A stretch of 64,000 nt of DNA from positions 21,064,465 to 21,128,464 of the forward strand of contig NC_081145.1 of NCBI RefSeq assembly GCF_958295425.1, read 5' to 3'. Shown one piece after another: positions 24,750 to 37,347 of this stretch. How positions within the stretch are numbered: the first letter of the stretch is position 1; every line of letters begins with the position of its first letter. The stretch is from Solea solea (taxonomy: Eukaryota; Chordata; Actinopteri; Pleuronectiformes; Soleidae). A program made the translations under genes and the position numbers. The notes below the pieces were generated by a model. The model searched no databases. It was given only the letters and a program-made list of their open reading frames with translations, and was not told where the DNA came from.

Positions 24750-25245
24750 GACTTTTTAAATATTACAACTTTATTCTCATAATATTAAGACTTTATTCTC
24801 GTAATATTACACCTTTATTCTCATAATATTACGACTTTTATCTCGTAATATTAAGACTTTATTCTCATGATATTGCGACTTTATTCTCATAATATTATGA
24901 CTTTAGTCTTGTATTATTACAAGTTTATTCTCTTAATATTAAGACTTTATTCTCATGATATTAAGACTTTATTCTCATGATATTAAGACTTTATTCTCGT
25001 AATATTACAACTTTTATCTTGTGAAATAACTTTTATCTCGTAATATGACTTTTTAATATTATGACTTTATTCTCGTAAAATTATGACTTTTATCTTGTAA
25101 AATTAGGACGTATCTTGTAATATGACTTTATTATTACGACTTTATTCTCATAATATTAAGACTTTATTCTCATGATATTAACCTTTATGCTCGTAATATT
25201 ACAACTTTTATCTCGTAATATTAATATTAACTTTATTCTTGAAAG
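24750..25245. repeat. Degenerate about 25-bp minisatellite
   Basis: About twenty tandem variants of TTTATTCTCATAATATTACG(AC), with point changes and deletions between units. There is no spacer/repeat alternation, so it is not CRISPR-like. Confidence 0.9.
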
Positions 25246-27953
<2,708 letters not shown>

Positions 27954-28357
27954 AACACACCTGAGCAAGATATTGTATTGTATTGTATTTTATTATTACT
28001 GTCACAGGCACATAATAGATCAAGCAGTTTTCAAAGGTGGAAATTGTAAAAAGATGTATTCTAAAACTGTAAACCTGAACAAATATATTGAGACAGAAAT
28101 AAAAACCGATAAAAAACATAAATAACAACTTCAATTTTCAGGTGGATTTTCATGTCAAGGTAGTAGTAAAGTAGTAAAGTAAAAATAAATAATAATATAT
28201 TACATAATAAACAAATTCTTGAAAGCTTTTATGTTTGCTCTCACAGACAAAAACACAGTGATCAAAGATTAAAAATACTTATTCTGACAACAGGAAATAG
28301 GGAGCACTATATTACAACCATATAACAAAATATACAAAGACACATCTTCATGCTAAT

Positions 28358-29794
28358 CTATGCATGCCACTCAGCAAAACAGTTCCTGTCTAGCAATAGA
28401 CAGAGGGGAGTGTCACATGCCTGACACTTCCAGGGAGTGGTGTTGCGCACCCGTTTTTGTGCACACTGCTGGCACCGCCTGCGCCCCACTGTGGCCCTGT
28501 TGGAGCTGCTGAACTCTGCAGCACATGCAGTTGGAACATGGCTGGTTTGTCTTTTCACAGGAACGCCTGCTTTTTCAGCTCCACAGAGCTGTTTCACCAG
28601 CTCCACCATGAAGTCCTTGTGGGACAGCCTCGGCTGGTTCCTGACGGCTGCAAGCTCCAAATGCATTACGTATGCATTTGTGCTTGCGATATCCAGGAGG
28701 TGTAGGAAGACAGTGCGGTACCACCGGCTTTGTCTTCTGTGCACTGAATAGTACTGGATGAGTCGATCAACTCCACCCATGTACTTGTTGTACTCCATGA
28801 CGGGAGTAGGGCAAGGGACGTCAACCACCTTCAACACTCCACCCTTGCTCCTCACCTTCCTCCTCACCGTGTCACCAGCATTCGCAGGGTGAATGGTGGA
28901 ACACATCGACACCTCCCTTGTGTCTATCCACTTCACAAACACTGTTGAGTCCTGCCTGATCCACCGCATTGTTCCACGTGGGGACTTCTTGGAGATGACT
29001 CCCTGGCTAGGAGGACACCCTCTCCGGTTCTCCCGGTATGTGCCGCAGGCCCCAAACTTCATGCTTGCCAGGTCAGTGAACAACTTTGGGCTGGTGTAGA
29101 AGTTGTCCATATAGATGTGGTATCCAGTGCCGAGAAAGCCTGGTTGCACCAGATTCATCACTGCATCATAGCTTAGCCCATGAGCACTGGGGTTAGATGC
29201 CTTCCCAACATAAACAGCCAAGTCCACAGTGTAACCATTGCTGGAATCTGCCAACACAAAGAGTTTTATCCCCCATTTGGTTGGCTTGTTCTTCATGTAC
29301 TGTGGGAAGCCTGCTTTTGCCTTTGTTGCAACCATCCTTTCGTCTATAGCAAGCTGCCTCCTTGGGTGGTAGGATGCTTTACAGGCAGCACGAACATGTT
29401 CGAAGAGTGGCTGTATGCGGAACAGTTTGTCATGCTCAGGCCCACCCTTCTTCCTGTCATTCTCCAGGTCCTTCTCCACGTCACTTAGGTGAAGGTTCCA
29501 TGTCAGTGTCTGAAAACGTAGCCGAGTCATGATCGAAGCTGGAAAAGGATGAGAAGTGACATCGTTCTGCTTCCAATAGTCTTGTACACTTGGCAGTTTC
29601 ACCAATGAGGTGAACAGCACCAGACCCAAAAACTTATTAAACTCCTCTTCATCTACATCCTGCCAAGTGTACCTTTTTTCAGCTGCATATTGTGCAGCAT
29701 ATTTGTTGGTGTTCTGGCAGATTTCTCTGACCCCTGCTGGAGGGAAAAACTGCTGAAAAAGGTTGAGGGGGGTGTGCTCCACTGTGGTGTCCAC
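28358..29794 (-). CDS. piggyBac-derived gene, exon 4 (catalytic core and Cys-rich domain)
   Basis: The acceptor TTATTACAG|GTGGAC opens the exon. It encodes VDTTVEHTPLNLFQQFFPP through the three Asp motifs to the zinc-binding-like tail ending DRNCFAEWHA and a stop. Confidence 0.9.
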   Translation of the reverse strand: MDTTVEHTPLNLFQQFFPPAGVREICQNTNKYAAQYAAEKRYTWQDVDEEEFNKFLGLVLFTSLVKLPSVQDYWKQNDVTSHPFPASIMTRLRFQTLTWNLHLSDVEKDLENDRKKGGPEHDKLFRIQPLFEHVRAACKASYHPRRQLAIDERMVATKAKAGFPQYMKNKPTKWGIKLFVLADSSNGYTVDLAVYVGKASNPSAHGLSYDAVMNLVQPGFLGTGYHIYMDNFYTSPKLFTDLASMKFGACGTYRENRRGCPPSQGVISKKSPRGTMRWIRQDSTVFVKWIDTREVSMCSTIHPANAGDTVRRKVRSKGGVLKVVDVPCPTPVMEYNKYMGGVDRLIQYYSVHRRQSRWYRTVFLHLLDIASTNAYVMHLELAAVRNQPRLSHKDFMVELVKQLCGAEKAGVPVKRQTSHVPTACAAEFSSSNRATVGRRRCQQCAQKRVRNTTPWKCQACDTPLCLLLDRNCFAEWHA

Positions 29795-30870
29795 CTGTAA
29801 TAATAATAAGAATTATTATCATATAAGTAATAGATATTGTGTATAAACACCTTTGTAAAAAATAAAGCATCAAAAGTAAAAAATAGTCAGATAAATAAAA
29901 GAAAGCCAGACAATACCTGTACACCCTGGGTCCTTAGTGGCTTGAATCTCAATGGTGGCGGAGCGGTGTCGAGTTCATCTCCAGACTTCCAGCCATGAGC
30001 CGGCTGTGGAGTTCTGGAGCGAGATGACTGACCCCTTGTGGTCCCACGTCCTCTCCCTCTGCCTCTCCGTGGCTTTGGTGCCGATACTGGCCTCTCGTCA
30101 CATGATTGGTCATTACTATAATACAAAACAAGACTGTTTTTTTTGTGTGTGACATCTATCCATTATTAGCAAGCAGAACAACCCAACTACTATAACAGAC
30201 GGATGAGCCGCTGTTGGGAGGTGGATAGCTGTTGAATATCCAACTTGAAGCTAATTTAACAGCAGTATACACATACATCGGTTCTGTGTCGTCGTGTTCC
30301 TGCTTTATACTGCCCAGCTGGGGGCGCAGCGCTCCCAAAGCTGTCTCTGGGTTGGCCACAGGCTGTACATAACTGTATTGACAAGGGAGAGAAAAAAACA
30401 TATTTACAGTCAAAAAATGCATATCTACCTATGTAATAACTGTGGGAACTGAGAGCAGTATATACATGTCCACTAGGGGGGCAATGAGTCGAGTAGTTAC
30501 CTGTTGGGCATGTTACAGAAGTGAAGAAGACATAAGCTCTGTGTACTATGAGAGAGCCTGATGTGATCGTGACCACACTGTGTTCGTCCGTAAGAAAATA
30601 AACCTTCCCTCATGTTCAGCAAGAAGTCTCCCGTGAGTTACTACAACCTATGATCAAATAACGAGAGAACATACGAGTTTCAGAACAAACTTACGTTGGT
30701 TGAGAGGCAGTGGGAGTGGATGGCTGCTCGTCATCCTCGCTGCTGTCACTCCCGCAACTCCAGTCGGAGGATAAAGTTTCGTCCTCTAACGACACCACAT
30801 TTTCACCTTCTTCCAATTCAAAGAAATACTCTAACGCCTGATGCAGATTTGTTGTCCTCTTTCGTTCCAT
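28358..30870 (-). CDS. piggyBac transposase-derived protein (PGBD4-like), four exons
   Basis: The joined exons 30870-30695, 30372-30277, 30115-29917 and 29794-28358 give 635 residues with all phases matching (2, 2, 0) and no internal stop. The N-terminus is acidic (SSDWSCGSDSSEDDE), as in many piggyBac proteins. A basic GRGRGRG patch precedes the DDE_Tnp_1_7 core. Candidate catalytic aspartates are in AIDERM, YMDNFYTS and MGGVDR, the three-Asp set of the family. A C-terminal cysteine-rich domain (CQQCAQKR...CQACDTPLCL) is complete. Family members cut and paste at TTAA. I could not identify confident terminal repeats or flanking TTAA, so it may be an autonomous element with unseen ends or a domesticated gene. 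Confidence 0.9.
29917..30115 (-). CDS. piggyBac-derived gene, exon 3
   Basis: Acceptor TATTATAG|TAATG, donor GTACAG|GTATTG, ending in phase 0. It encodes the Arg/Gly patch and WKSGDELDTAPPPLRFKPL, a WxxG-type lead-in usual before the piggyBac core. Confidence 0.8.
30277..30372 (-). CDS. piggyBac-derived gene, exon 2
   Basis: Acceptor CAATACAG|TTATG, donor CCGAT|GTATGT, phase 2 to 2. It encodes YVQPVANPETALGALRPQLG followed by SIKQEHDDTEP. Confidence 0.75.
30695..30870 (-). CDS. piggyBac-derived gene, exon 1
   Basis: ATG at 30870 begins MERKRTTNLHQALEYFFELE and an acidic tail follows. The donor is CCAAC|GTAAGT, phase 2. Confidence 0.8.
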
Positions 30871-31444
30871 TGTACTACTCTGTAATCCTTATTGTTTATT
30901 TTCTTCTTGTTCGCTGATGGTTTTCCCGGGTTGCAAGCGGAAACAACGTCATCAATGAAAACGTCACAGTTCAAAGTTCCCTTGGCTCCTTTTTTAAATC
31001 ACAAAAATAAAAGAAAAACTGGCCATTTTGTGACTTCTGCACAATTATCACCGCTTCTGTTTTTTAAAATATAAAACCAATCATAACTTTGTCCCAATAC
31101 ACAAAAAGATGAAAACGTTTCATGCCACACAGTCGTTTCAGGCGGGCACACGTTAACAGCGCCACTTACAGGCTTGGATGGTCCTTCATACGTGAGGAGT
31201 GTGGTTTGGGCCTTTGTTGCAATCTTTCTACACATTTTGGAGGTGGATGGATATTACTTACTTGATGGTTGTGAGTGGGTCATAATCAATGCACAGGACC
31301 CTGATTATATCTACAGTGCATACAATAAATAAGACTATTCTCACTTCATTAGATGAAGGAGGGCTGGGAGAATTGCAGTTAACACAGACTATTTTACTTT
31401 GCATAAACACGCCTTTAAAAATAAACTGTGTGGGGCAAAACTGC

Positions 31445-31560
31445 ACCATTAAAATTGTATATATATATAAATTTATTATATATATATACACATATATATG
31501 TATGTATATATACATCTATATGTATGTATTCATATAGATGTATATACATACTGTATATAT
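31445..31560. repeat. AT-rich TATA/CATA microsatellite
   Basis: Imperfect (TA)n and (GTATATACAT)-type tract. Open frames here are artefacts. Confidence 0.8.
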
Positions 31561-32082
31561 ACTGACACACCACTGACTACACTTTGCTCACTTTAAGCCG
31601 TGAACCAACAGCTCTCACTAAAAACATCTGCTATAACCATCACATGCACACGCACACACACACCTGAATAAAAACTCAAAGAAAGTTTAAAAGTCGGAAA
31701 TCAACCACCACACACTGAAATGACTTTACTGTGTTTAATTCAAAAGCACACATACAGAACTGATATAGACAATAATATCATATAGTAGTTGATGCCTTAA
31801 GTCAACTTGTGATACATGTATTATTTATAAAAAAGAAGGATTATTAATTAATCATAATACAGTGTGGTTGTTCAATGGTTAAGCAACATGTATTGTGTAT
31901 ATTGTAGCAAATTAAGCAGGTGCAAAGCATTCAGCAAGTTTAAAACAACTGGATATTAACAATAAACTGTTTGTGACTATACTTAAGCAATAAAGAGTTA
32001 CTTCTTAAAAGATTTAATGTGACAAGTCATGTTTTTCTCTGATTCCAAATAAAAAACAAACAAGAAACATGAATAACTTGAA

Positions 32083-34155
32083 TTAGTAGTAATTATTTAT
32101 TTCTTCTCCGTAGCCATCCTGAACATTTTCCTTGATTCGCTGAGTTTCTTCAGCTGAAGCTTCTGGTAGAACTGCTTTCAATCCATTCTCTATTTTTGCC
32201 ATCCTGGCATTGGTCTTGTTCTCAAATTCTCTCTTGTTCTTCAGGACTAGCCTCAGAATACCTTTTTGAGCTGCCGTGCAGGAGCTTTGCAGCTTCTGAC
32301 GCTCTATAAGAAACTCTGGTTTCTCTTTATCCATGGCCATGAGTTTGCCCAGGCTGCTCACTCTGTCCATCAGGTACTCGTTAGACACTTCAGTGTAGGT
32401 GGATGAGATCATGTGGACCAGGCTGGCAACATTTGAGGCTTGAAATGCCTGCATGTACAGGAGGTCTTTTGTATAGAGCTTTTCATTGTAGTCTAGCTTC
32501 ATTGCTGAATCAGATGTTTTGACAAAGTTTTTCAGTGTTTTGTTGAGGCTGATTTGGATGATGTTGGAGATCATTTGGAAGAAGCGCACCATCTTCTTCC
32601 ACTGCTCTTGTACTCTTCCCATGGCATCAAGACCCTTGACCAGCATTTTGATGGTTTGGTCAAAGCTAATCTCTTTGATTTCACAGCTTTGCAGTTCTAT
32701 CAGTACAGCATTCAGCTCCTGTTCTTTCTTCTCCATGTTCTCAACAGCCTTTCCATAGGACTCTCGTGTGTCTTTGAGTTCTGCTCTGGTCTGCTCAATT
32801 TGGAAACGGGCATTTTCAATTGCTACCTCACCGGCTAACTTGCGTTGATTTGCTGAACTGGTCTTCTCTGATTTGTATTTCATTGGTCCTTTGGCAGCAA
32901 GAGCTGGGGTACCTAAAGTTTTCTTGGCCTTTGAATCAAATTTGTGAGCAGCATCCTTCAACTTCTTAATGCTCCCCAACAGCTTTACAGTTGACTTGAT
33001 GTCCCACTTCTTACCTGGGTTATATGTTGCCAGGTCTTCGCAGATCTCGATACCTGTTTCACAGAGTGAAAGAGCATCCTTGCATTGAGGGCCCTTTGGG
33101 ATCTGATCCAGTTGTTTTAAGATCCGTGTGAATTGCTCCTTGTCCCATGCAGTCTTTGTGCTTTTGCTCTTCTCATCATACAGTTTTTTCCAGTCTATAT
33201 CACTTTCACGGACATATTCATCGAAACCCGTTGCAAGATTCAGAATCTCTCCAGATGTGCAGCTGGCATTGATTTGTGAAATTGCATCACAATTCTCATC
33301 AGCACATGCATCCCCACTCTCATGAGTATGATCTTCTGATGATGCATTTGATGTATTGACATTACCACCCACCAGATTAACCATTCCATTCATCATTCCT
33401 ACCACACTTGATTGTATACCATCAACAAAATTCATGCCAATCACTTCCCATCCAGAGGGAAGAGAGTCCATGGATTGCTTGTAAGCATCCTGTGCTTCTT
33501 CCATCTGCTTTGCCATGGCCTGCATTGCTTTCTTGGTCTGATCATTTTGCATTCTGGCAGTCTGTTCCCTCATTTTGTTTTCCTTTATTTTCTTCTTCAC
33601 TTCTTTCAGCTCTTCTCCATAAAAGTGCTCAGCATTGACACAGGCCTCCAACAACTCCCCTATTAAACTGATGACATCAGAATACCTCTTCTCAACCATG
33701 GTTGCTTGTTCCACACAGTCATCAGCAATAGAACGAATGTTTTCGAGTTGATCTGGCAGGAGAGTTTCAATAACTTTATCACTGGCATTGAAAAGAATGT
33801 CGACTGACGTCTTAATATAATTGGGTATTGTGCTAGTGTGAAGGCGGATCCTATCCATGCCATTGTGAGCGTCATTAAATGCCTCCCAGCCTGAGTTACA
33901 GATTTGCATGAGACAGGCCCTGAAGGAGTCTGGGTACTTTATGTGCTTGAAGCCCCCTGCTGGAGGATTCTTGTTAATGGAGAAGTCGTCATTGGAGGAA
34001 ATGAAGACAAGTTCTCCCAAGATAGCAATAGATAGTGGAGCAGGAGTCAGATACTCCTCCCAATTTGCTTTGGGCTGCATCAGCAGCTTGGTAGTTTCAC
34101 GCATCTCTGCTGCGGTTGAAAGACTTTGAGTGGTCTCAGCAATTTTGTTGGCCAT
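32083..34155 (-). CDS. Gene A1: helical coiled-coil protein, candidate pore-forming-like, 690 aa
   Basis: Not recognised with certainty; it resembles the multi-copy uncharacterised coiled-coil proteins of fish. The ATG at 34155 (A at -3, G at +4) starts MANKIAETTQ; upstream non-ATG frame is ignored. No signal peptide is visible. Layout: an N-terminal helical domain (residues 1-170); a long charged coiled coil (about 180-231); a Gly/Met/Val-rich stretch with few charged residues (about 235-264: GMNFVDGIQSSVVGMMNGMV); an acidic Cys/His linker (about 270-300); a second coiled coil (about 436-492); C-terminal helices; and a Tyr-Tyr end. Two long helices around an apolar segment recall alpha-pore-forming proteins. 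The coding region has no intron, and a TATA box lies 74 bases upstream. A 96% identical copy is at 51132-53204. Confidence 0.85.
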   Translation of the reverse strand: MANKIAETTQSLSTAAEMRETTKLLMQPKANWEEYLTPAPLSIAILGELVFISSNDDFSINKNPPAGGFKHIKYPDSFRACLMQICNSGWEAFNDAHNGMDRIRLHTSTIPNYIKTSVDILFNASDKVIETLLPDQLENIRSIADDCVEQATMVEKRYSDVISLIGELLEACVNAEHFYGEELKEVKKKIKENKMREQTARMQNDQTKKAMQAMAKQMEEAQDAYKQSMDSLPSGWEVIGMNFVDGIQSSVVGMMNGMVNLVGGNVNTSNASSEDHTHESGDACADENCDAISQINASCTSGEILNLATGFDEYVRESDIDWKKLYDEKSKSTKTAWDKEQFTRILKQLDQIPKGPQCKDALSLCETGIEICEDLATYNPGKKWDIKSTVKLLGSIKKLKDAAHKFDSKAKKTLGTPALAAKGPMKYKSEKTSSANQRKLAGEVAIENARFQIEQTRAELKDTRESYGKAVENMEKKEQELNAVLIELQSCEIKEISFDQTIKMLVKGLDAMGRVQEQWKKMVRFFQMISNIIQISLNKTLKNFVKTSDSAMKLDYNEKLYTKDLLYMQAFQASNVASLVHMISSTYTEVSNEYLMDRVSSLGKLMAMDKEKPEFLIERQKLQSSCTAAQKGILRLVLKNKREFENKTNARMAKIENGLKAVLPEASAEETQRIKENVQDGYGEEINNYY

Positions 34156-34228
34156 GATGTAAAACTGTTGAAAGAAAAAAGAAAAAAACAGACAATTATT
34201 CACCTCTATCAAAATGCTTTCAGGCCTC

Positions 34229-34234
34229 TTTATA
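34229..34234 (-). promoter_or_regulatory. TATA box of gene A1
   Basis: TATAAA within GCTATAAAGAGGCC on the minus strand, 74 bases before the ATG. Transcription would start near 34200-34205, giving a short leader. It is conserved at copy A2. A pyrimidine tract and CAACAG just before the ATG could alternatively be a splice acceptor for an upstream non-coding exon. Confidence 0.5.
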
Positions 34235-35202
34235 GCTGGTTAAATAACATAATAACATCCCACATCATGCACATTTGTAAATTCGGAATTATAAACAGCT
34301 GAAACATGTCATTATCAAGTCATGTCATTATATCCTTTTTAGATATCTTGAATTAAGTTTCATTATGTCAATATAATTTTCTATTGGTTGATTACTATTT
34401 TCAATGTTTGAATATTTGAAGGATTTTATCGTTTATCTTTTTTTTTTTTTACCTTTTTGTATATCTTATATACTTTGCACTACAATTGTGTTCTAATTAT
34501 ATTGTGTTGCATTTTAATCTTGTGTGATCTCTGTCCTATGGCTGCTGCACCATGTGTAATTCCCCAGTGTGGAATCAATAAAGTCTAATCTCATCCAATC
34601 TAATCTAATCCACAACTGAATTATCTATATGTATTATCTATATATCTATAATGACAAACCCCATACACATAAATGGCGTAAGTAATTTTGAATCTTACGC
34701 TTAAAAACTGAATTACAGATATCTGACACTGTAGTTTTGCCTAGGGAGAATGACGTCATTTTATTTTTCATTTTTAATGTAAATAGTAGTATTTTAGCTC
34801 AATAGCTTCCAGGTCATGTGACCTAATGACTTGAAATTAGTCATAATCATGAAAGATAACATAATAAGCACACATTTGTCTGATAAGAATAACTAATAAA
34901 ATGAGATATATAAATGTATATGTATATGTACATATATACATACATTGATGAACATATATGTTCATTACATAGTTGTTTTTGGTGCCTATTTGTTTCCCAG
35001 ATATATTAGTGCGTGTGTGTGAATGGGTGAATAAGAGGCATTAACTTAAAGCACTTTGTAGAAAGGCGCTTTATGAAGTTCAGTCCATTTCCTTTTATTA
35101 GTTTACGGGCAGATCTGCCACATCCAATATGGCGGACGCGCTGACGTAAGGCAGCAACGGACCAACCTGCTCAATGAGGCGACCACGTATATATGTCTGT
35201 GG

Positions 35203-37346
35203 CCGTTTCTCAATATCCATACTTGTGCGTACTTGTGCGTACTTGCGTACTCCCGTACTTGTGAAAACGTCATCAGCCTCAGTCCCAGTTCTGTTCCAAT
35301 TCTCAAGTAAGCGAACAGCGAGGACGGTTCTCAAACCCGGAAGTGTTCTCGCTCCGCCCATTTTTACCAAGTATGCATCGGAGGTGACTTAAGCGTACTT
35401 GCGATGGCCATGTATCCCAGAATACATTTCGGCAGAGCATAGCAGCAGATAATAGAAATATAAATCTGAAATAAATATTTTTCTGTGTCCCGGAACAAAG
35501 TTTTAACATCATTTGAGGTGAGAAATTAGTCATTTAAATTCAAACATGTGGTTTGTGTATGAAGATATGACGTATTTATAGTTTGGCAGTGACGTTTGTC
35601 GGAGGTGATAAGCTCCGCCTCTACAGACGCTCGGCGCTCACTGTGCCCGGCACAGAGCAGCGTTACCTCGGCCTGTCCTGATGAAATGATCCGCTGGCTC
35701 AGACGTCGCTGTCATTAGATGCTCGGTGTGATCCATAGATTTGTTGTTGACGTGTTATTTAGTTTTTAATGGAAACGTTTTGACCTGACAGTTTGAAGGT
35801 TTGTATATTATTATTGTTTTATTTATTTTAACTTTGAATGTTAGATTTTTATTAAAGTCGCACGGTCATTGTATCTGTATTGAAATATAATATGTAAATA
35901 TTAGATACAGTATGTATAGTATAGTATGTAGAGTAGTATATATTTGTACACGTACATATATGTCATACATATATATGTAGTATATATAAATACTACTCTA
36001 CAATGCTGTAATATATCTATTTTCCACATTGTATTATTTGTATTGTATATTTTAATAGAAATAAATAAATAAATGAAGTTAAATATTTAAAATGTAAAAA
36101 TAATAACAACATATGTATGCATTTATTAAAAGTATTTCATATGTTCATTTATCAACACCGTAGGTGGTGCTAATGAGGCTGCAGCACTTGCGCCAGCCAC
36201 CATTCAAACAGCAGAACAATACATACATACTTGCAGGGCCGGTTCTAGGCAGGCATATATGAGGGGGCAGTCAGAAATGTGAAGAGGGCATCATGTGTAC
36301 ACATCATGCTCCAGCACCTTTTTTTCTGTGCTTATAGTAACAATGCTTTCTTTATTAAAAGGGGTCTATGTGTCCAACCCCAACCTGGAGAAGTGGATTG
36401 CACTTTGTCAGGCCTCTACCTTCAGACCTGTCCAACTTGGGTGTCCCACCTGAAGACGAAGCTCCTGCTGGTATAGCTCTTAAGGTCACCGAGGCACCAA
36501 ACCCCCTGACCACAATAAGGTGGCAATCACTCAGGGGGGGAACTGAAAAATAAAAATAAAATAAATGAATAAAATAAAATAAAATAAAACATCCTTGATC
36601 CAGATTTTTTCAACCAACAACATAACATTTATCTTAAGTGGATGGCCTAATTCTCAAATAAATTTTAACCTAAAATAGGACTTCACACACTATAGTCAAT
36701 AAAAACCGCTGTGATTATAAAAAAAAACCAGTACACAACTACAGCCTGGGGCGGGGCTTTACGTAGGGGACAGTCAGACACAGGTCACTTGTCTTCAGTT
36801 TGTCACATGCAGCGGACATGGGCACTCATCTCTGTGCTTGTAACGCTGCTCCTTCAAAGTCTAACCCACTCCGTGGCACAAACTGTCAGGCTTCGTCTTG
36901 GCTCATTTCATACTGTGGGGTGTGTGCGTGTGTGTGTGTGTGTGTGCTGCGCAGCCTGTGAATACAAGCACAGCGGAGGGACAGAGACATGAGAGGGAAG
37001 CCGACACTGTATCTCGTGTGTCCCTTTTTCGGCGGATTTTTCCGCTACTGCAGATTATTTTGTCAACTTGTAATGTATATTAATTGTGTGAGTATATTAA
37101 AATGTGCTTTCTCAACTTCCAAAATTTCGATTTGAGGGGGCAAGACATTTATTTAAGGGGGCTCTGCCCCCTCTTGCCCCTGCGAAGAGCCGGCCTCGCA
37201 TACTTGCATACTTGAGTATTGAGAAACAACCACATACTTGTGTACTCCCGTACTTGGCAAGTATATACTCCCAGTGTACTTCTCAAGTATATACTTCCCA
37301 AGTACGGAAGTACATACTTGCTTACTTGAGTATTGAGAAACGGCCT
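35203..37346. mobile_element. 2.1 kb TIR element inserted in arm 1 only
   Basis: The ends are inverted repeats: left GGCCGTTTCTCAATATCCAT, right ATTGAGAAACGGCC. Degenerate GTACTTGCGTACTCCCGTAC repeats are found near both ends. The homologous site in arm 2 (55819-55832) reads ACTGTCTATGGTTCC without the element, so it is an empty site. A short TGT flank on both sides could be a 3-bp target duplication. No intact transposase; a second element is nested at 36229-37200. Confidence 0.75.
36229..37200. mobile_element. Nested hAT-like element
   Basis: The left end GCAGGGCCGGTTCTAGGC and the right end GAAGAGCCGGCCTCGC (read in reverse CGAGGCCGGCTCTTC) form imperfect inverted termini inside the 2.1 kb element. 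A (GT)n tract occurs at 36918-36946. No coding core is recognised. Confidence 0.5.
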
Positions 37347-37347
37347 G

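Noticed and set aside
24750..25245. CRISPR-like array
   Set aside because: Contiguous degenerate tandem units with no unique spacers, in a eukaryotic genome.
34156..34212. N-terminal extension of gene A1 (hydrophobic NNCLFFSFFFQQFY) that could mimic a signal peptide
   Set aside because: It has no ATG, lies in a pyrimidine tract before CAACAG, and the ATG at 34155 has a good context. It is leader or intron sequence.
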